Shown: positions 1 through 7,314 of the stretch, one piece after another
How the letters are laid out: each line of letters begins with the position of its first letter
Numbering within the stretch: position 1 is the first letter of the stretch
Assembly (NCBI GenBank): GCA_937897535.1
Contig: CALCQB010000319.1
Span: forward strand, 1-20,571
Length of the DNA: 20,571 nt
From: an uncultured Novosphingobium sp.
GTDB lineage: Bacteria; Pseudomonadota; Alphaproteobacteria; Sphingomonadales; Sphingomonadaceae
Direction of reading: 5' to 3'
Translations under genes and position numbers: made by a program
Notes under the pieces: model-generated
The model's input: only the letters and a program-made list of their open reading frames with translations
The model's database searches: none
Told to the model about the DNA's origin: nothing

Positions 1-1
1 C

Positions 2-472
2 GAAGACAGCGATGCGGGCGGGGACGCGGTGATGCAGGCCGATATCCTGCCGATGCGGCGCGGCATCGCGGCGGCCAAGCCCTATCTGCTCAAGTCCGAG
101 GCCGGGTCGATCGTCTGCATGAGCTCGACCGGCGCGGTCGAGGAATTCATGGGGGTCCAGCCTTACAATGCGCTCAAGGCCGCGGTGATGGTCTATTCGG
201 CCGGCCTGGCCCAGAGCCTCGCGGCAGAGGGTGTGCGGGTCAATTGCATCACCCCAGGTCCGGTCATGACCGATGACGGCCCATGGGCCTACATCAAGGA
301 AAACATGAAGGAATTCTATGACGGGATCATGGCGCAGATCCCGATGGGCCGGATGACCACCGGCGAGGAACTGGCCAGGACCATCGCCTTCGTCGCCTCG
401 CCCGCGTGCAAGGCGATGACCGGTGCCAACGTCGTGGTCGACGGCGGCTCTACCAAGCGGGTCCAGTTCTGA
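2..472 (+). CDS. SDR-family oxidoreductase, C-terminal part (5' end outside window)
   Basis: The frame is already open at the left edge and ends at TGA 470-472, so about 156 C-terminal residues of a roughly 250-residue short-chain dehydrogenase/reductase are present. The catalytic triad segment is visible: a Ser-Ser pair after IVCM (about 113-127), then YNALK (about 164-178), which is the YxxxK motif 13 residues after the second Ser. The usual substrate-loop start (NCITPGPVMT) and the C-terminal GANVVVDGG signature follow. The Rossmann TGxxxGxG motif lies outside the window. Family members are NAD(P)-dependent alcohol/ketone oxidoreductases; the substrate is unknown. The VOC gene starts 3 bases after the stop codon, so the two are almost certainly co-transcribed. 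Confidence 0.9.
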   Translation, partial: EDSDAGGDAVMQADILPMRRGIAAAKPYLLKSEAGSIVCMSSTGAVEEFMGVQPYNALKAAVMVYSAGLAQSLAAEGVRVNCITPGPVMTDDGPWAYIKENMKEFYDGIMAQIPMGRMTTGEELARTIAFVASPACKAMTGANVVVDGGSTKRVQF

Positions 473-474
473 TC

Positions 475-975
475 ATGGCCGGACCGCTCGGCATCCAGGG
501 TATCCATCACATCGGCGTTTCGGTGCCGGATATCGCCAAGGCGCGTGAATTCTACATCGACCTGCTCGGTGCGGTCGAGGAAGTCGCGCCGCTGGAATGG
601 AGCGGCAATCCGTTCATCGACGAAATCGTCGGCCTTCAAGGCAGCGCCGCCAGCCAGTTCCTGTGCCGGCTTGGCAATACCCATATCGAGGTGTTCGAAT
701 ACCACAGCCCGCGCTCAGCCCCGCAGGAGCCGGACCGGGGGGTGAACAATTTCGGCTATACCCATTTCGCGCTGCAGGTTGATGATATCGCGGCCTGTTG
801 CGAACGCCTCAAGGCGGCCGGGATTCGCCTCCACACCGAACCGGCGCTCGAAGCGATCACCACCCATCCCGACGGCAGCAAGACCGGTTACGCCGCGACT
901 TATTGCCGCGACTGGTTCGGCAACGTGTTCGAACTGCTCGAAATCCATGCCTGCGCGGATATGACCCGAATCTGA
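475..975 (+). CDS. VOC / glyoxalase-bleomycin resistance-fold protein
   Basis: A 166-residue protein with two beta-alpha-beta-beta-beta modules of the vicinal oxygen chelate superfamily. The first begins IHHIGVSVPDI (about 10-20) and ends with HIEVFEY (70-76). The second begins YTHFALQVDDI (95-105) and ends with NVFELLEI (150-157). The expected metal ligands fit H12, E72, H97 and E153, so it probably binds a divalent metal. The superfamily includes lyases, isomerases/epimerases and extradiol dioxygenases, and the length fits a small lyase or epimerase rather than an extradiol dioxygenase. The start at ATG 475 is chosen because the module motif follows directly and the upstream SDR stops at 472; an upstream in-frame extension would overlap the SDR. 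Its stop lies only 6 bases from the stop of the convergent MDR gene. The reaction is not identifiable. Confidence 0.85.
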   Translation: MAGPLGIQGIHHIGVSVPDIAKAREFYIDLLGAVEEVAPLEWSGNPFIDEIVGLQGSAASQFLCRLGNTHIEVFEYHSPRSAPQEPDRGVNNFGYTHFALQVDDIAACCERLKAAGIRLHTEPALEAITTHPDGSKTGYAATYCRDWFGNVFELLEIHACADMTRI

Positions 976-981
976 TCCGGC

Positions 982-1995
982 TCAGGCGATCTGCAGCACC
1001 AGCTTGCCGGTGTTGGCCCCGCTGAACAGCCGCATGAACGCGGCATAGCTGTTCTCAAGTCCGTGCTGGAGATCCTCGTCGATCCGCAGCCGGCCCTCGG
1101 CCATCCACTGCGCCATCTGTGCCCCGCCTTCGGCAAAACGCGGGGCGTAGTCCATGATCAGATAACCATGGATCGTCGCTTGTTGGGCGAGCACTTGCCA
1201 CAGGTTGCGCGCGCCAAGCTTTTCGGGTGAATTGTATTCGCTGATCAGCCCGCACAGCACGATCCGTGCCCTCTTGGCGAGGTTGAGCAATTCAGCATCG
1301 AACACATCGCCGCCGACGTTCTCGAACACGATATCGGCACCACCAGGCGCGGCAGCGCGGATTTCGTCGGCAAGTGCAGCCACCGATTTGCCCTTGTAGT
1401 CGATCGCAACATCGAACCCGTAGTCCTCGATCAGGCGGCGACATTTTTCGGCGCCACCGGCAATGCCGATCACCCGGCAGCCCAGGATCTTGCCGATCTG
1501 GCCGGCCGCCGAGCCGACCGCTCCGGCCGCGCCCGACACCAGCAATGTCTCGCCGGCCTTGGCCTTGGCCACTTCGATCAGGCCGAAGTAGGCGGTCAGC
1601 CCGACCGCGCCCATCGCCGAGAGAAACTTCGATGGACTATCGACCTGACCGGGGTCGATCTTCATCGTGAAGCCGCCCGCCAGGCCCACCGAATAGTCCT
1701 CCAGGGCACTGAGCCCCATCACCCAGTCGCCGGGCTGGAACTCCGCCGTATCCGAAGCATGGATCACCCCGACCGTGGTCGCCCGGACTGGATCGCCGAG
1801 CGCAATCGGCGGCATGTAGCTGGGCGCATCGTCCATCCAACCGCGCTGGGCCGGATCGAGCGAACAATAGTGGTTGCGCACCACGAAGCCGCCCGGCGGC
1901 GGGGTCGGCACCGGTTCCGAGACCAGGCTGAAATCCGCCGGCACCGGACTGCCGTGGGGACGCCGGACCAGCAGAAATCGGCGATTGATAGTCAT
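982..1995 (-). CDS. MDR-family NADP-dependent oxidoreductase (CurA / PTGR-like), copy A
   Basis: A 337-residue zinc-independent medium-chain dehydrogenase/reductase. The N-terminal GroES-like part has LLVRRPHGSPVPADF and the SLDPAQRGWM segment typical of prostaglandin/curcumin reductases. The Rossmann motif GAAGAVGSAAGQIG lies at about residues 155-168, and FENVGGDVFD follows near 240. The zinc-binding GHE motif of true alcohol dehydrogenases is absent. Relatives reduce the C=C bond of alpha,beta-unsaturated ketones and aldehydes with NADPH; the substrate here is unknown. Start ATG 1995 is preceded by AGGAG about 8 bases upstream, and a longer in-frame reading to 2055 lacks family residues. 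It diverges from the TonB receptor gene at 2144 and resembles copy C (11368-12375) more than copy B (6190-7200). Confidence 0.9.
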   Translation of the reverse strand: MTINRRFLLVRRPHGSPVPADFSLVSEPVPTPPPGGFVVRNHYCSLDPAQRGWMDDAPSYMPPIALGDPVRATTVGVIHASDTAEFQPGDWVMGLSALEDYSVGLAGGFTMKIDPGQVDSPSKFLSAMGAVGLTAYFGLIEVAKAKAGETLLVSGAAGAVGSAAGQIGKILGCRVIGIAGGAEKCRRLIEDYGFDVAIDYKGKSVAALADEIRAAAPGGADIVFENVGGDVFDAELLNLAKRARIVLCGLISEYNSPEKLGARNLWQVLAQQATIHGYLIMDYAPRFAEGGAQMAQWMAEGRLRIDEDLQHGLENSYAAFMRLFSGANTGKLVLQIA

Positions 1996-2001
1996 GGGCA
2001 G

Positions 2002-2102
2002 GCTCCTAGTTACCGTCTTGCTCGCCCGGTTCGGCGGCCTCTGCACCTGTGACATTTGGCAGTAATCGCTTCCGGCCTGATCGCCTAATCCAGCCTAGGA
2101 GC
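2002..2102. repeat. Widely spaced 8-bp inverted repeat in the divergent MDR/TBDR promoter region
   Basis: GCTCCTAG at 2002-2009 and its exact reverse complement CTAGGAGC at 2095-2102 lie at either end of the 148-bp divergent intergenic region. The left arm includes the Shine-Dalgarno of the minus-strand MDR gene. The arms are 85 bp apart, so a simple hairpin or single dimer site is unlikely. It could be a pair of regulator half-sites or chance. I found no convincing sigma-70 promoter hexamers in this gap. Confidence 0.3.
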
Positions 2103-2107
2103 AACGA

Positions 2108-2126
2108 TTCCGACAAACTTTCGGAA
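2108..2126 (+). promoter_or_regulatory. Hairpin just upstream of the TBDR 1 ribosome binding site
   Basis: TTCCGA (2108-2113) and TCGGAA (2121-2126) form a perfect 6-bp inverted repeat with a 7-base loop, ending one base before the GGGGAG Shine-Dalgarno (2128-2133). It could be an mRNA 5' hairpin or a DNA operator. The other receptor gene has a related string in its upstream region (AAACTTCGGA on the minus strand, against AAACTTTCGGA here). The function is inferred only from position. Confidence 0.35.
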
Positions 2127-2143
2127 CGGGGAGAGCAACGACC

Positions 2144-4525
2144 ATGGCTATCAATTCACGATTCGCACGCACCTTTGTGGCGACCGCCCTTTCAACATCC
2201 GCGCTGATTGCGCTGGCCGCACCGGCCCAGGCGCAGCAAGCTGCACCGGCCGATGAAGAGGCCGCCGACAGCGGCGAGATCATCGTTACCGCCCGCCGCC
2301 GCGACGAGACGCTGCAGACCACCCCGATCGCGATCACCGCGGTCAATGCCGCCAGCCTGGAAAACAAGGCCTCGGTCAACATCGGCGACTTGCAGGGTGC
2401 CGCGCCGGGCCTGCTGATCACCCAGCAGAACTCGGGCGCCCAAGCCGCCAACCTTTCGATCCGCGGCCTGACCTATGCCGACATCGAAAAATCACAGACC
2501 CCGACCGTCGGCGTGGTGATCGACGGGATCACGATCGGCACCAACACCGGTCAGCTGATCGATTCGTTCGATATCGAACAGATCGAAGTGCTGCGCGGTC
2601 CGCAAGGCACGCTGTTCGGCGCCAACACCATCGGTGGGGTGCTCAACGTCCGCCGGACCAAGCCGACCATGCGGACCGGGGTCAAGGTCGAAGCGAGCTA
2701 TGGCCGCTGGGACACCTGGGCGACCAAGGCGATCGTCAACCTCGGCAACGAATCCAGCTTCGGCGCGAAGCTGTGGTACATGCACAACCAGACCGACGGC
2801 TATTACTTCAACCTTCCGCTCAACAAGCGCGGCGGGTGGAGCAAGGGTGACAGCTATGGCGGCAGCGTCCTGTTCAAGTCCGGCGATTTCGACGCGCAGT
2901 TGACAGTGGAACAGACCGAACAATCGTTCGACCCGGTGGTGTCCAACCTGGTCAATTCGACTGAATTGTTCTGCGGGTTCGAGCCGGTGTTCCAGGGCCA
3001 GAACCAGTGCGGCCGCAACAACACCACCGACCTCTACACGATCTTCACCTTGCCTTCGTCGAGCCATTATCGTGCGCCTTCGGCGACGTTCGAGATGAAC
3101 ATGAACCTGGGCGAGATCAAGCTGACCGCAATCACCGGCTGGCGTCATTCGGTCGAAGCCCAGACTCAGGACTATGATGGTTCGACCACCGATCTCTACT
3201 TCACCGACCGCCGCCAGCACTACACCCAATGGAGCCAGGAACTGCGCGCTTCGGGCAAGCTGTTCGACGGCTTCGATTATGTCGTCGGTGGCTACTACTT
3301 CAACTCGAAGTACGATCTGACGCAGTGGTCGCGGGTGTTCGGTTTCGACCCGACCACTCCGCCGACCTTGTTCGACCGCAATTCGCAGCACGTCGAAGGC
3401 AAGACCGAGAGCTACGCGCTGTTCGGCGATTTCAACTGGGCCCTGACCGACCAGCTGCGCCTCTCGTTCGGCGGGCGGTGGAGCCATGACAACAAGAAGC
3501 TGAGCAACGGCTTTGCACCCAACGTGCTGATCAATCCGGACACTGTCCAGGCAAGCCAGTTTGCGCTGGTCGGCCAGGGCAATGCCAACTTCAACAAGTT
3601 CACACCGAAGGTCGGGATCGACTTCCGGCCGAACAACGACACGATGCTCTATGCCAGCTGGTCGCGCGGCTATCGCTCGGGTGGGTTCAGCCCGCGCGCT
3701 GCGACCGCGGCAACTGCGAGCACGCCGTTCCAGCCCGAAACGGTCGATTCGTTCGAAGTGGGCGCCAAGTTCTCGGCGCTCGACCGCAAGCTGCAACTGA
3801 ACTTCGCCGGCTATGTTTCCGACTACAAGAACATGCAGCAGAACCTGACTGTTCCAGGCGGACCGACCGGCAACCAGACCATTACCGGCAACGTTCCGGG
3901 CGGCGCGCTGATCAAGGGGATCGAATTCGACGGCACCTTCCGTCCGGTCGATGGGCTCAAGTTCACGCTGAGCGCGGCCTACATGAAGTCGCACTTCCGC
4001 AATTTCGTGACTTGCGCCAATTACACCAGCAGCACTGCGACCCTGGTGGCGGGCAACCTCTGCGGCTTCAGCGGTCCGGACGCCGTCACCGCGCCCATTC
4101 CCACCGACTTTTCGAAAAATCGCCTGATCTACGCGCCGGAATTTTCCGGGTCGTTCGAGGCGGAATATTCGATCCCGACCAGCTTCGGCAAGGTGGTCGC
4201 GACCGCGGGTATCCGTCATATCTCGCCCTATGACGAGCAGCTTTCGGCCGCTTCGTTGACCGGTATCGTATCGGGCGGGCGGTACACCAGCGTGGTCGTC
4301 AACGGCAACGATCCCCGGGTCCGGACCCAGACCCAGGACTTGCTCGACGCCAGCCTGACCTTCAACTTCGACCTCGGCAATACCGATGCCTACCTGCGGG
4401 TCTATGGCCGCAACCTGCTCGACAGCCGCACAACCACCCATGCCTTTACCGTGGCCGGGCTGTGGTCGTTCGGGATGGCTCAGGAACCGGCCGCCTATGG
4501 CGTTACCGTCGGCTTCAAGTTCTGA
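2144..4525 (+). CDS. TonB-dependent outer-membrane receptor 1
   Basis: A 793-residue receptor. A signal peptide is clear: basic N-terminus, hydrophobic stretch, and AQA at 28-30 as the likely cleavage site. The TonB box EIIVTA lies at 45-50, and the plug domain follows with IEVLRGPQGTLFGANTIGG. The rest is a beta-barrel with aromatic/polar alternation and C-terminal GVTVGFKF ending in Phe, as usual for BAM-assembled barrels. The only cysteines I see form two close pairs (C277/C289, C624/C640), which suggests extracellular-loop disulfides. Start ATG 2144 has GGGGAG about 10 bases upstream. Such receptors import bulky nutrients using the ExbBD-TonB system. Linkage to SDR and MDR genes suggests a catabolic substrate rather than a siderophore, but that is inference. 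An intrinsic terminator follows. Confidence 0.95.
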   Translation: MAINSRFARTFVATALSTSALIALAAPAQAQQAAPADEEAADSGEIIVTARRRDETLQTTPIAITAVNAASLENKASVNIGDLQGAAPGLLITQQNSGAQAANLSIRGLTYADIEKSQTPTVGVVIDGITIGTNTGQLIDSFDIEQIEVLRGPQGTLFGANTIGGVLNVRRTKPTMRTGVKVEASYGRWDTWATKAIVNLGNESSFGAKLWYMHNQTDGYYFNLPLNKRGGWSKGDSYGGSVLFKSGDFDAQLTVEQTEQSFDPVVSNLVNSTELFCGFEPVFQGQNQCGRNNTTDLYTIFTLPSSSHYRAPSATFEMNMNLGEIKLTAITGWRHSVEAQTQDYDGSTTDLYFTDRRQHYTQWSQELRASGKLFDGFDYVVGGYYFNSKYDLTQWSRVFGFDPTTPPTLFDRNSQHVEGKTESYALFGDFNWALTDQLRLSFGGRWSHDNKKLSNGFAPNVLINPDTVQASQFALVGQGNANFNKFTPKVGIDFRPNNDTMLYASWSRGYRSGGFSPRAATAATASTPFQPETVDSFEVGAKFSALDRKLQLNFAGYVSDYKNMQQNLTVPGGPTGNQTITGNVPGGALIKGIEFDGTFRPVDGLKFTLSAAYMKSHFRNFVTCANYTSSTATLVAGNLCGFSGPDAVTAPIPTDFSKNRLIYAPEFSGSFEAEYSIPTSFGKVVATAGIRHISPYDEQLSAASLTGIVSGGRYTSVVVNGNDPRVRTQTQDLLDASLTFNFDLGNTDAYLRVYGRNLLDSRTTTHAFTVAGLWSFGMAQEPAAYGVTVGFKF

Positions 4526-4552
4526 TCTGATCGGTTACAATTCCACCCTACC

Positions 4553-4591
4553 GGGGGCGCGGCCGGTTATCCGGTTCGCGCCCCCTTTTTT
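4553..4591 (+). terminator. Intrinsic terminator after TBDR 1
   Basis: GGGGGCGCG (4553-4561) pairs perfectly with CGCGCCCCC (4577-4585), with an inner CCGG/CCGG stem, and six T follow at 4586-4591. This is a textbook Rho-independent terminator. It lies 27 bases after the receptor stop codon and only 17 bases before the SDR start at 4609. The SDR must therefore depend on read-through or on a promoter inside or near this short gap, giving high receptor and low enzyme expression if read-through applies. Confidence 0.88.
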
Positions 4592-4608
4592 GAACAAGCG
4601 AGAACACC

Positions 4609-5388
4609 ATGGCACGGCTTGAAGGCAAGATTGCACTCGTTACTGGCGGCGCTTCGGTGCCGGGGCTCGGCAGCGCTACCGCGATCCGGTTCGCTGAAGA
4701 AGGCGCGACCGTCTTCATTACCGATCGCGATGCCGAAGGCGCGGAAAAGGTCGCTGCCGGGATTCGCGCGAGCGGCGGCCAGGCCACGGCCATGGCCCAC
4801 GACGTCACCAGCGAAGCCGATTGGGACGCGGTGTTCGCGCGGATCATCGCCGATCACGGGCGGGTCGACGTTCTGGTCAACAACGCCGGGATCGCGGTGC
4901 TGCGGATGATCGAGGACTTCACCACCGACGACTGGAACCTGCAGTGCAACGTCAACCTCAACAGCGTGTTCCATGGCACCAAGCGCGCGGTGATCGCGAT
5001 GCGCAATGGCCGGGCCAAGGGCAAGCAGACGACCGGCTCGATCATCAACATCTCGTCGGTCGCGGGGATTGCCGGGGTCCCGGCCTGCGGGGCCTATGCG
5101 GCGGCCAAGGGCGGGGTGCGGATCTTCTCGAAGACCATCGCGATGGAAACCGCCAAGGACCAGATCCGCGTCAACACCGTCCATCCTGGGATGATCCTGA
5201 CCAACATGCAGGGTGTCGCGCTTGAGGACAACGCCGCCAACTACGACGCGACGCTCGCGCTGGTGCCGATGGGCTACATGGGCGACCCGCTCGACATCGC
5301 CAACATGAACCTGTTCCTGGCTTCGGACGAATCGCGCTATTGCACCGGCACCGAATTCGTCGTCGACGGCGGGATGATGGCGCACTGA
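4609..5388 (+). CDS. SDR-family oxidoreductase with extended glycine motif
   Basis: A 259-residue short-chain dehydrogenase. The cofactor motif reads TGGASVPGLGSA (12-23), two residues longer than the classical TGxxxGxG. NNAG is at 91-94, and the catalytic residues fit S150, Y163 and K167 (SSVAG ... YAAAK). The C-terminus has the family signature FVVDGG. D39 at the end of beta-2 (FITDRD) suggests NAD rather than NADP preference. Family members oxidise alcohols or reduce ketones; the substrate is unknown. The start is the first ATG after the terminator, and the Shine-Dalgarno is weak (AAGCGAG region). It probably works with the receptor upstream. Its stop is 10 bases from the stop of the convergent ThuA-like gene. 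Confidence 0.9.
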   Translation: MARLEGKIALVTGGASVPGLGSATAIRFAEEGATVFITDRDAEGAEKVAAGIRASGGQATAMAHDVTSEADWDAVFARIIADHGRVDVLVNNAGIAVLRMIEDFTTDDWNLQCNVNLNSVFHGTKRAVIAMRNGRAKGKQTTGSIINISSVAGIAGVPACGAYAAAKGGVRIFSKTIAMETAKDQIRVNTVHPGMILTNMQGVALEDNAANYDATLALVPMGYMGDPLDIANMNLFLASDESRYCTGTEFVVDGGMMAH

Positions 5389-5398
5389 GGATCGCGCT

Positions 5399-6190
5399 TT
5401 AGGCGACCCAGCGAATCGCGTTCTCCACCAGTCGCCGGTAGTGCGGATTGTCATAGGCCGAAGCCCCGTCGCCGGGCTGGAGATAGACCAGCCGACTGGC
5501 CAGGGCCTGCTTGGCCCAGCCGATCAGGTTCGATCCCGGCGGATGGTCCCAGCCCTCGCGATCATGCATCCGCCCGCGTACTGCGAGGTCGGCCGACCAG
5601 AACTGCTCGCGGGTAAAGCTGGCCGACGAGCGCAACAGCGGGGTGACCCCTGCCCCGAACTGCGGGCACAGGTACAGCTCGTCGGTCAGTTCGAACCGGA
5701 CCGGCAGTCCGGCGGTAACCGGGTGATCGGCCACGACTTCGGCGGTGTAGGTGACATCGTGGCAATAGCCGCTATCGGGCATCGCGGTTCCGCCCGCCTT
5801 GCCCGGATGGTAGAGGAACTGGCCGCCGAGCCATTCGTGATAGGCGGCCCACGTCGGCCAGCCAGCCAGTGCGTGGTGCAGCGCGACGAGGCCGGTCCCC
5901 TGCTCGAGCAGCGCCTTGAACCCGGCCTGCAGCTCCGGCGCGGGATCGAGATAGGTCGGAGCCCCCTCCCCCGCCTCGAAATCGAGCCCGGGCATGTCGT
6001 AGAGCACCAGCACGTCGAACCCGCGCATGCCCTCGGGGTTCATCAGCCGCGCGGCGGCGGGCTGGTCGACCATTGTCGCCGAAATCCCGTCCATCGCCTG
6101 GAACACCGCGTCGAATGCGGTCCGGTCAAACGGATGACCACGCACCGCGACCAGGCATTGCAGCGGTGCGCGGTGATTGATGATCGGCAT
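5399..6190 (-). CDS. ThuA-like domain protein
   Basis: A 263-residue protein matching the ThuA-like family, which has a class I glutamine-amidotransferase-like fold. Visible segments are VAVRGHPFDRTAF near the N-terminus, DVLVLYDMPG (59-68), GTGLVALHHALAGWPTW (98-114), the H-D-V/ADHPVTAGLP block (144-163), the TDELY motif (169-173) and a C-terminal NPHYRRLVENAIRWV. The family is named after a trehalose-utilization protein; relatives occur in sugar-catabolic operons or fused to c-type cytochromes, and no general reaction is established. Start ATG 6190 overlaps the stop of the upstream MDR gene by one base (TGATG), so translation is probably coupled. It is the last gene of the minus-strand series. 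A longer reading into the MDR gene is rejected. Confidence 0.85.
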   Translation of the reverse strand: MPIINHRAPLQCLVAVRGHPFDRTAFDAVFQAMDGISATMVDQPAAARLMNPEGMRGFDVLVLYDMPGLDFEAGEGAPTYLDPAPELQAGFKALLEQGTGLVALHHALAGWPTWAAYHEWLGGQFLYHPGKAGGTAMPDSGYCHDVTYTAEVVADHPVTAGLPVRFELTDELYLCPQFGAGVTPLLRSSASFTREQFWSADLAVRGRMHDREGWDHPPGSNLIGWAKQALASRLVYLQPGDGASAYDNPHYRRLVENAIRWVA

Positions 6191-7200
6191 CAGAGCTTGA
6201 CCACGACCTTGCCGGTGCTCGCTCCCCCGAGCATCCCGGCATAGGCGGTCAGCAGGTTCTCGAGCCCGACCGTCTCGGTAAACCGCATCGTCAGCTTTCC
6301 GGCATCGTGCCATGCCCGCAGCTGCGGCAGAAACTCGGCACCGCGATGGAGAAAGTCGGGGATGAAGAACCCTTCGATCCGCAGTCGCCGCATCAGCACC
6401 TGATCGAACCGCGCCGGGCCAGGCAGGGGCACCTCGCTGTCATAGGCCGCGACCATCCCGCAGACCGCGACCCGGCCATAGTGCGCCATGTTGGGCAGGA
6501 CGGCATCGAGCAGCGGCCCGCCGACATTGTCGAAATAGGCGTTCACCCCGCCCTCGATCTTCGCCAGTTCGGCGGCGACGTCCTGGCCGCGATAGTCGAT
6601 CGCCACATCGACCCCGAGCTGCTCGGTCAGGAACCGGCATTTGGCCGCGCCGCCAGCGATCCCGATCACCCGCGCACCGAGATTGCGACCAACCTGACAG
6701 GCGAGGCTGCCAGTCGCCCCGGCCGCCGCCGAAACCACCAGCCACTCGCCCGGCTGGACCCGGGCCACTTCCTGCACCCCGACCAGCGCGGTCCAGGCGT
6801 TCATCCCGAGCGCGCCGAAATGCTCGCGAGGATCGGCCAGGGCCGGGTCGACCGCTTCGAGCCCGGCCAGATCGGGCACGACGGTCGAATAGTCGGCCCA
6901 TTGGCCGAACCCCCGCACCAAGACACCCTCGGCAAAACGCGGGTCGCGGCTTTCGGTAACCCGGCCCAGTGCCAGCCCGACCATCGGCGAGCCAAGCGGC
7001 AAGGGCGGCTGATAGCCGTCGGTCCGGGTCCCCATCCACATCCGGGTGCCGGCGTCCATCGACAGCCATTCGGCCTTGAGCCGGACTTCCCCTTCACCCA
7101 GCGGCAGGAGCGGCGTTTGCTGCAGGCTGAGTGCCGCAGCAAAGTCATTCCCCACCGGGTTGCTGTCGAGCCGCCAGAAGCGATTGAGCACGTGGGACAT
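6190..7200 (-). CDS. MDR-family NADP-dependent oxidoreductase (CurA / PTGR-like), copy B
   Basis: A 336-residue zinc-independent MDR reductase. The N-terminal domain includes WLSMDAGTRMWMG (45-57), equivalent to the SLDPAxRG segment of the other copies. The Rossmann motif AAAGATGSLACQVG is at 158-171, followed by VIGIAGGAAKC and YFDNVGGPLLD. Family members reduce the C=C of enones or enals with NADPH. It is the most divergent of the three copies in the window. Start ATG 7200 has GGAGAG about 8 bases upstream; an upstream in-frame Met at 7221 would lie inside a hairpin arm. It sits 114 bp downstream of TBDR 2 and is coupled by a one-base overlap to the ThuA-like gene. Confidence 0.9.
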   Translation of the reverse strand: MSHVLNRFWRLDSNPVGNDFAAALSLQQTPLLPLGEGEVRLKAEWLSMDAGTRMWMGTRTDGYQPPLPLGSPMVGLALGRVTESRDPRFAEGVLVRGFGQWADYSTVVPDLAGLEAVDPALADPREHFGALGMNAWTALVGVQEVARVQPGEWLVVSAAAGATGSLACQVGRNLGARVIGIAGGAAKCRFLTEQLGVDVAIDYRGQDVAAELAKIEGGVNAYFDNVGGPLLDAVLPNMAHYGRVAVCGMVAAYDSEVPLPGPARFDQVLMRRLRIEGFFIPDFLHRGAEFLPQLRAWHDAGKLTMRFTETVGLENLLTAYAGMLGGASTGKVVVKL

Positions 7201-7216
7201 AGCCGGTCTCTCCAGA

Positions 7217-7256
7217 CGCAAGAGTGCGGCAGCCTGCAGGCTACCGCACCCTTGCG
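7217..7256 (-). promoter_or_regulatory. Strong intercistronic hairpin before MDR copy B
   Basis: CGCAAG/CTTGCG, GTGCGG/CCGCAC and AGCC/GGCT stack into a 16-bp stem with two mismatches and a TGCA loop. No T-run follows on either strand, so it is not a standard intrinsic terminator. In minus-strand mRNA it ends a few bases before the GGAGAG of MDR copy B. It could protect a processed 3' end or limit ribosome loading. Confidence 0.55.
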
Positions 7257-7269
7257 CAACATTTGAAAT

Positions 7270-7306
7270 CCGGGCCGGAGATGCCCGTGCGGTAACTCCG
7301 GCCGGG
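7270..7306 (-). terminator. Possible weak terminator after TBDR 2
   Basis: CTCCGGCC (7296-7303) pairs perfectly with GGCCGGAG (7273-7280), extendable by two pairs after a mismatch. On the minus strand it begins 9 bases after the receptor stop codon and is followed by ATTTCAAAT rather than a clean T-tract. It may cause partial termination or stabilise the receptor mRNA 3' end. Confidence 0.4.
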
Positions 7307-7314
7307 TGACGAAA

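Noticed and set aside
406..474. Upstream extension of the VOC frame
   Set aside because: It overlaps the SDR 3' end in another frame, and the VOC fold begins just after ATG 475.
2492..4441. 649-codon open frame on the minus strand
   Set aside because: It lies antisense within TBDR 1, has an Arg/Val/Gly-rich composition typical of high-GC shadow frames, and shows no family motif or Shine-Dalgarno.
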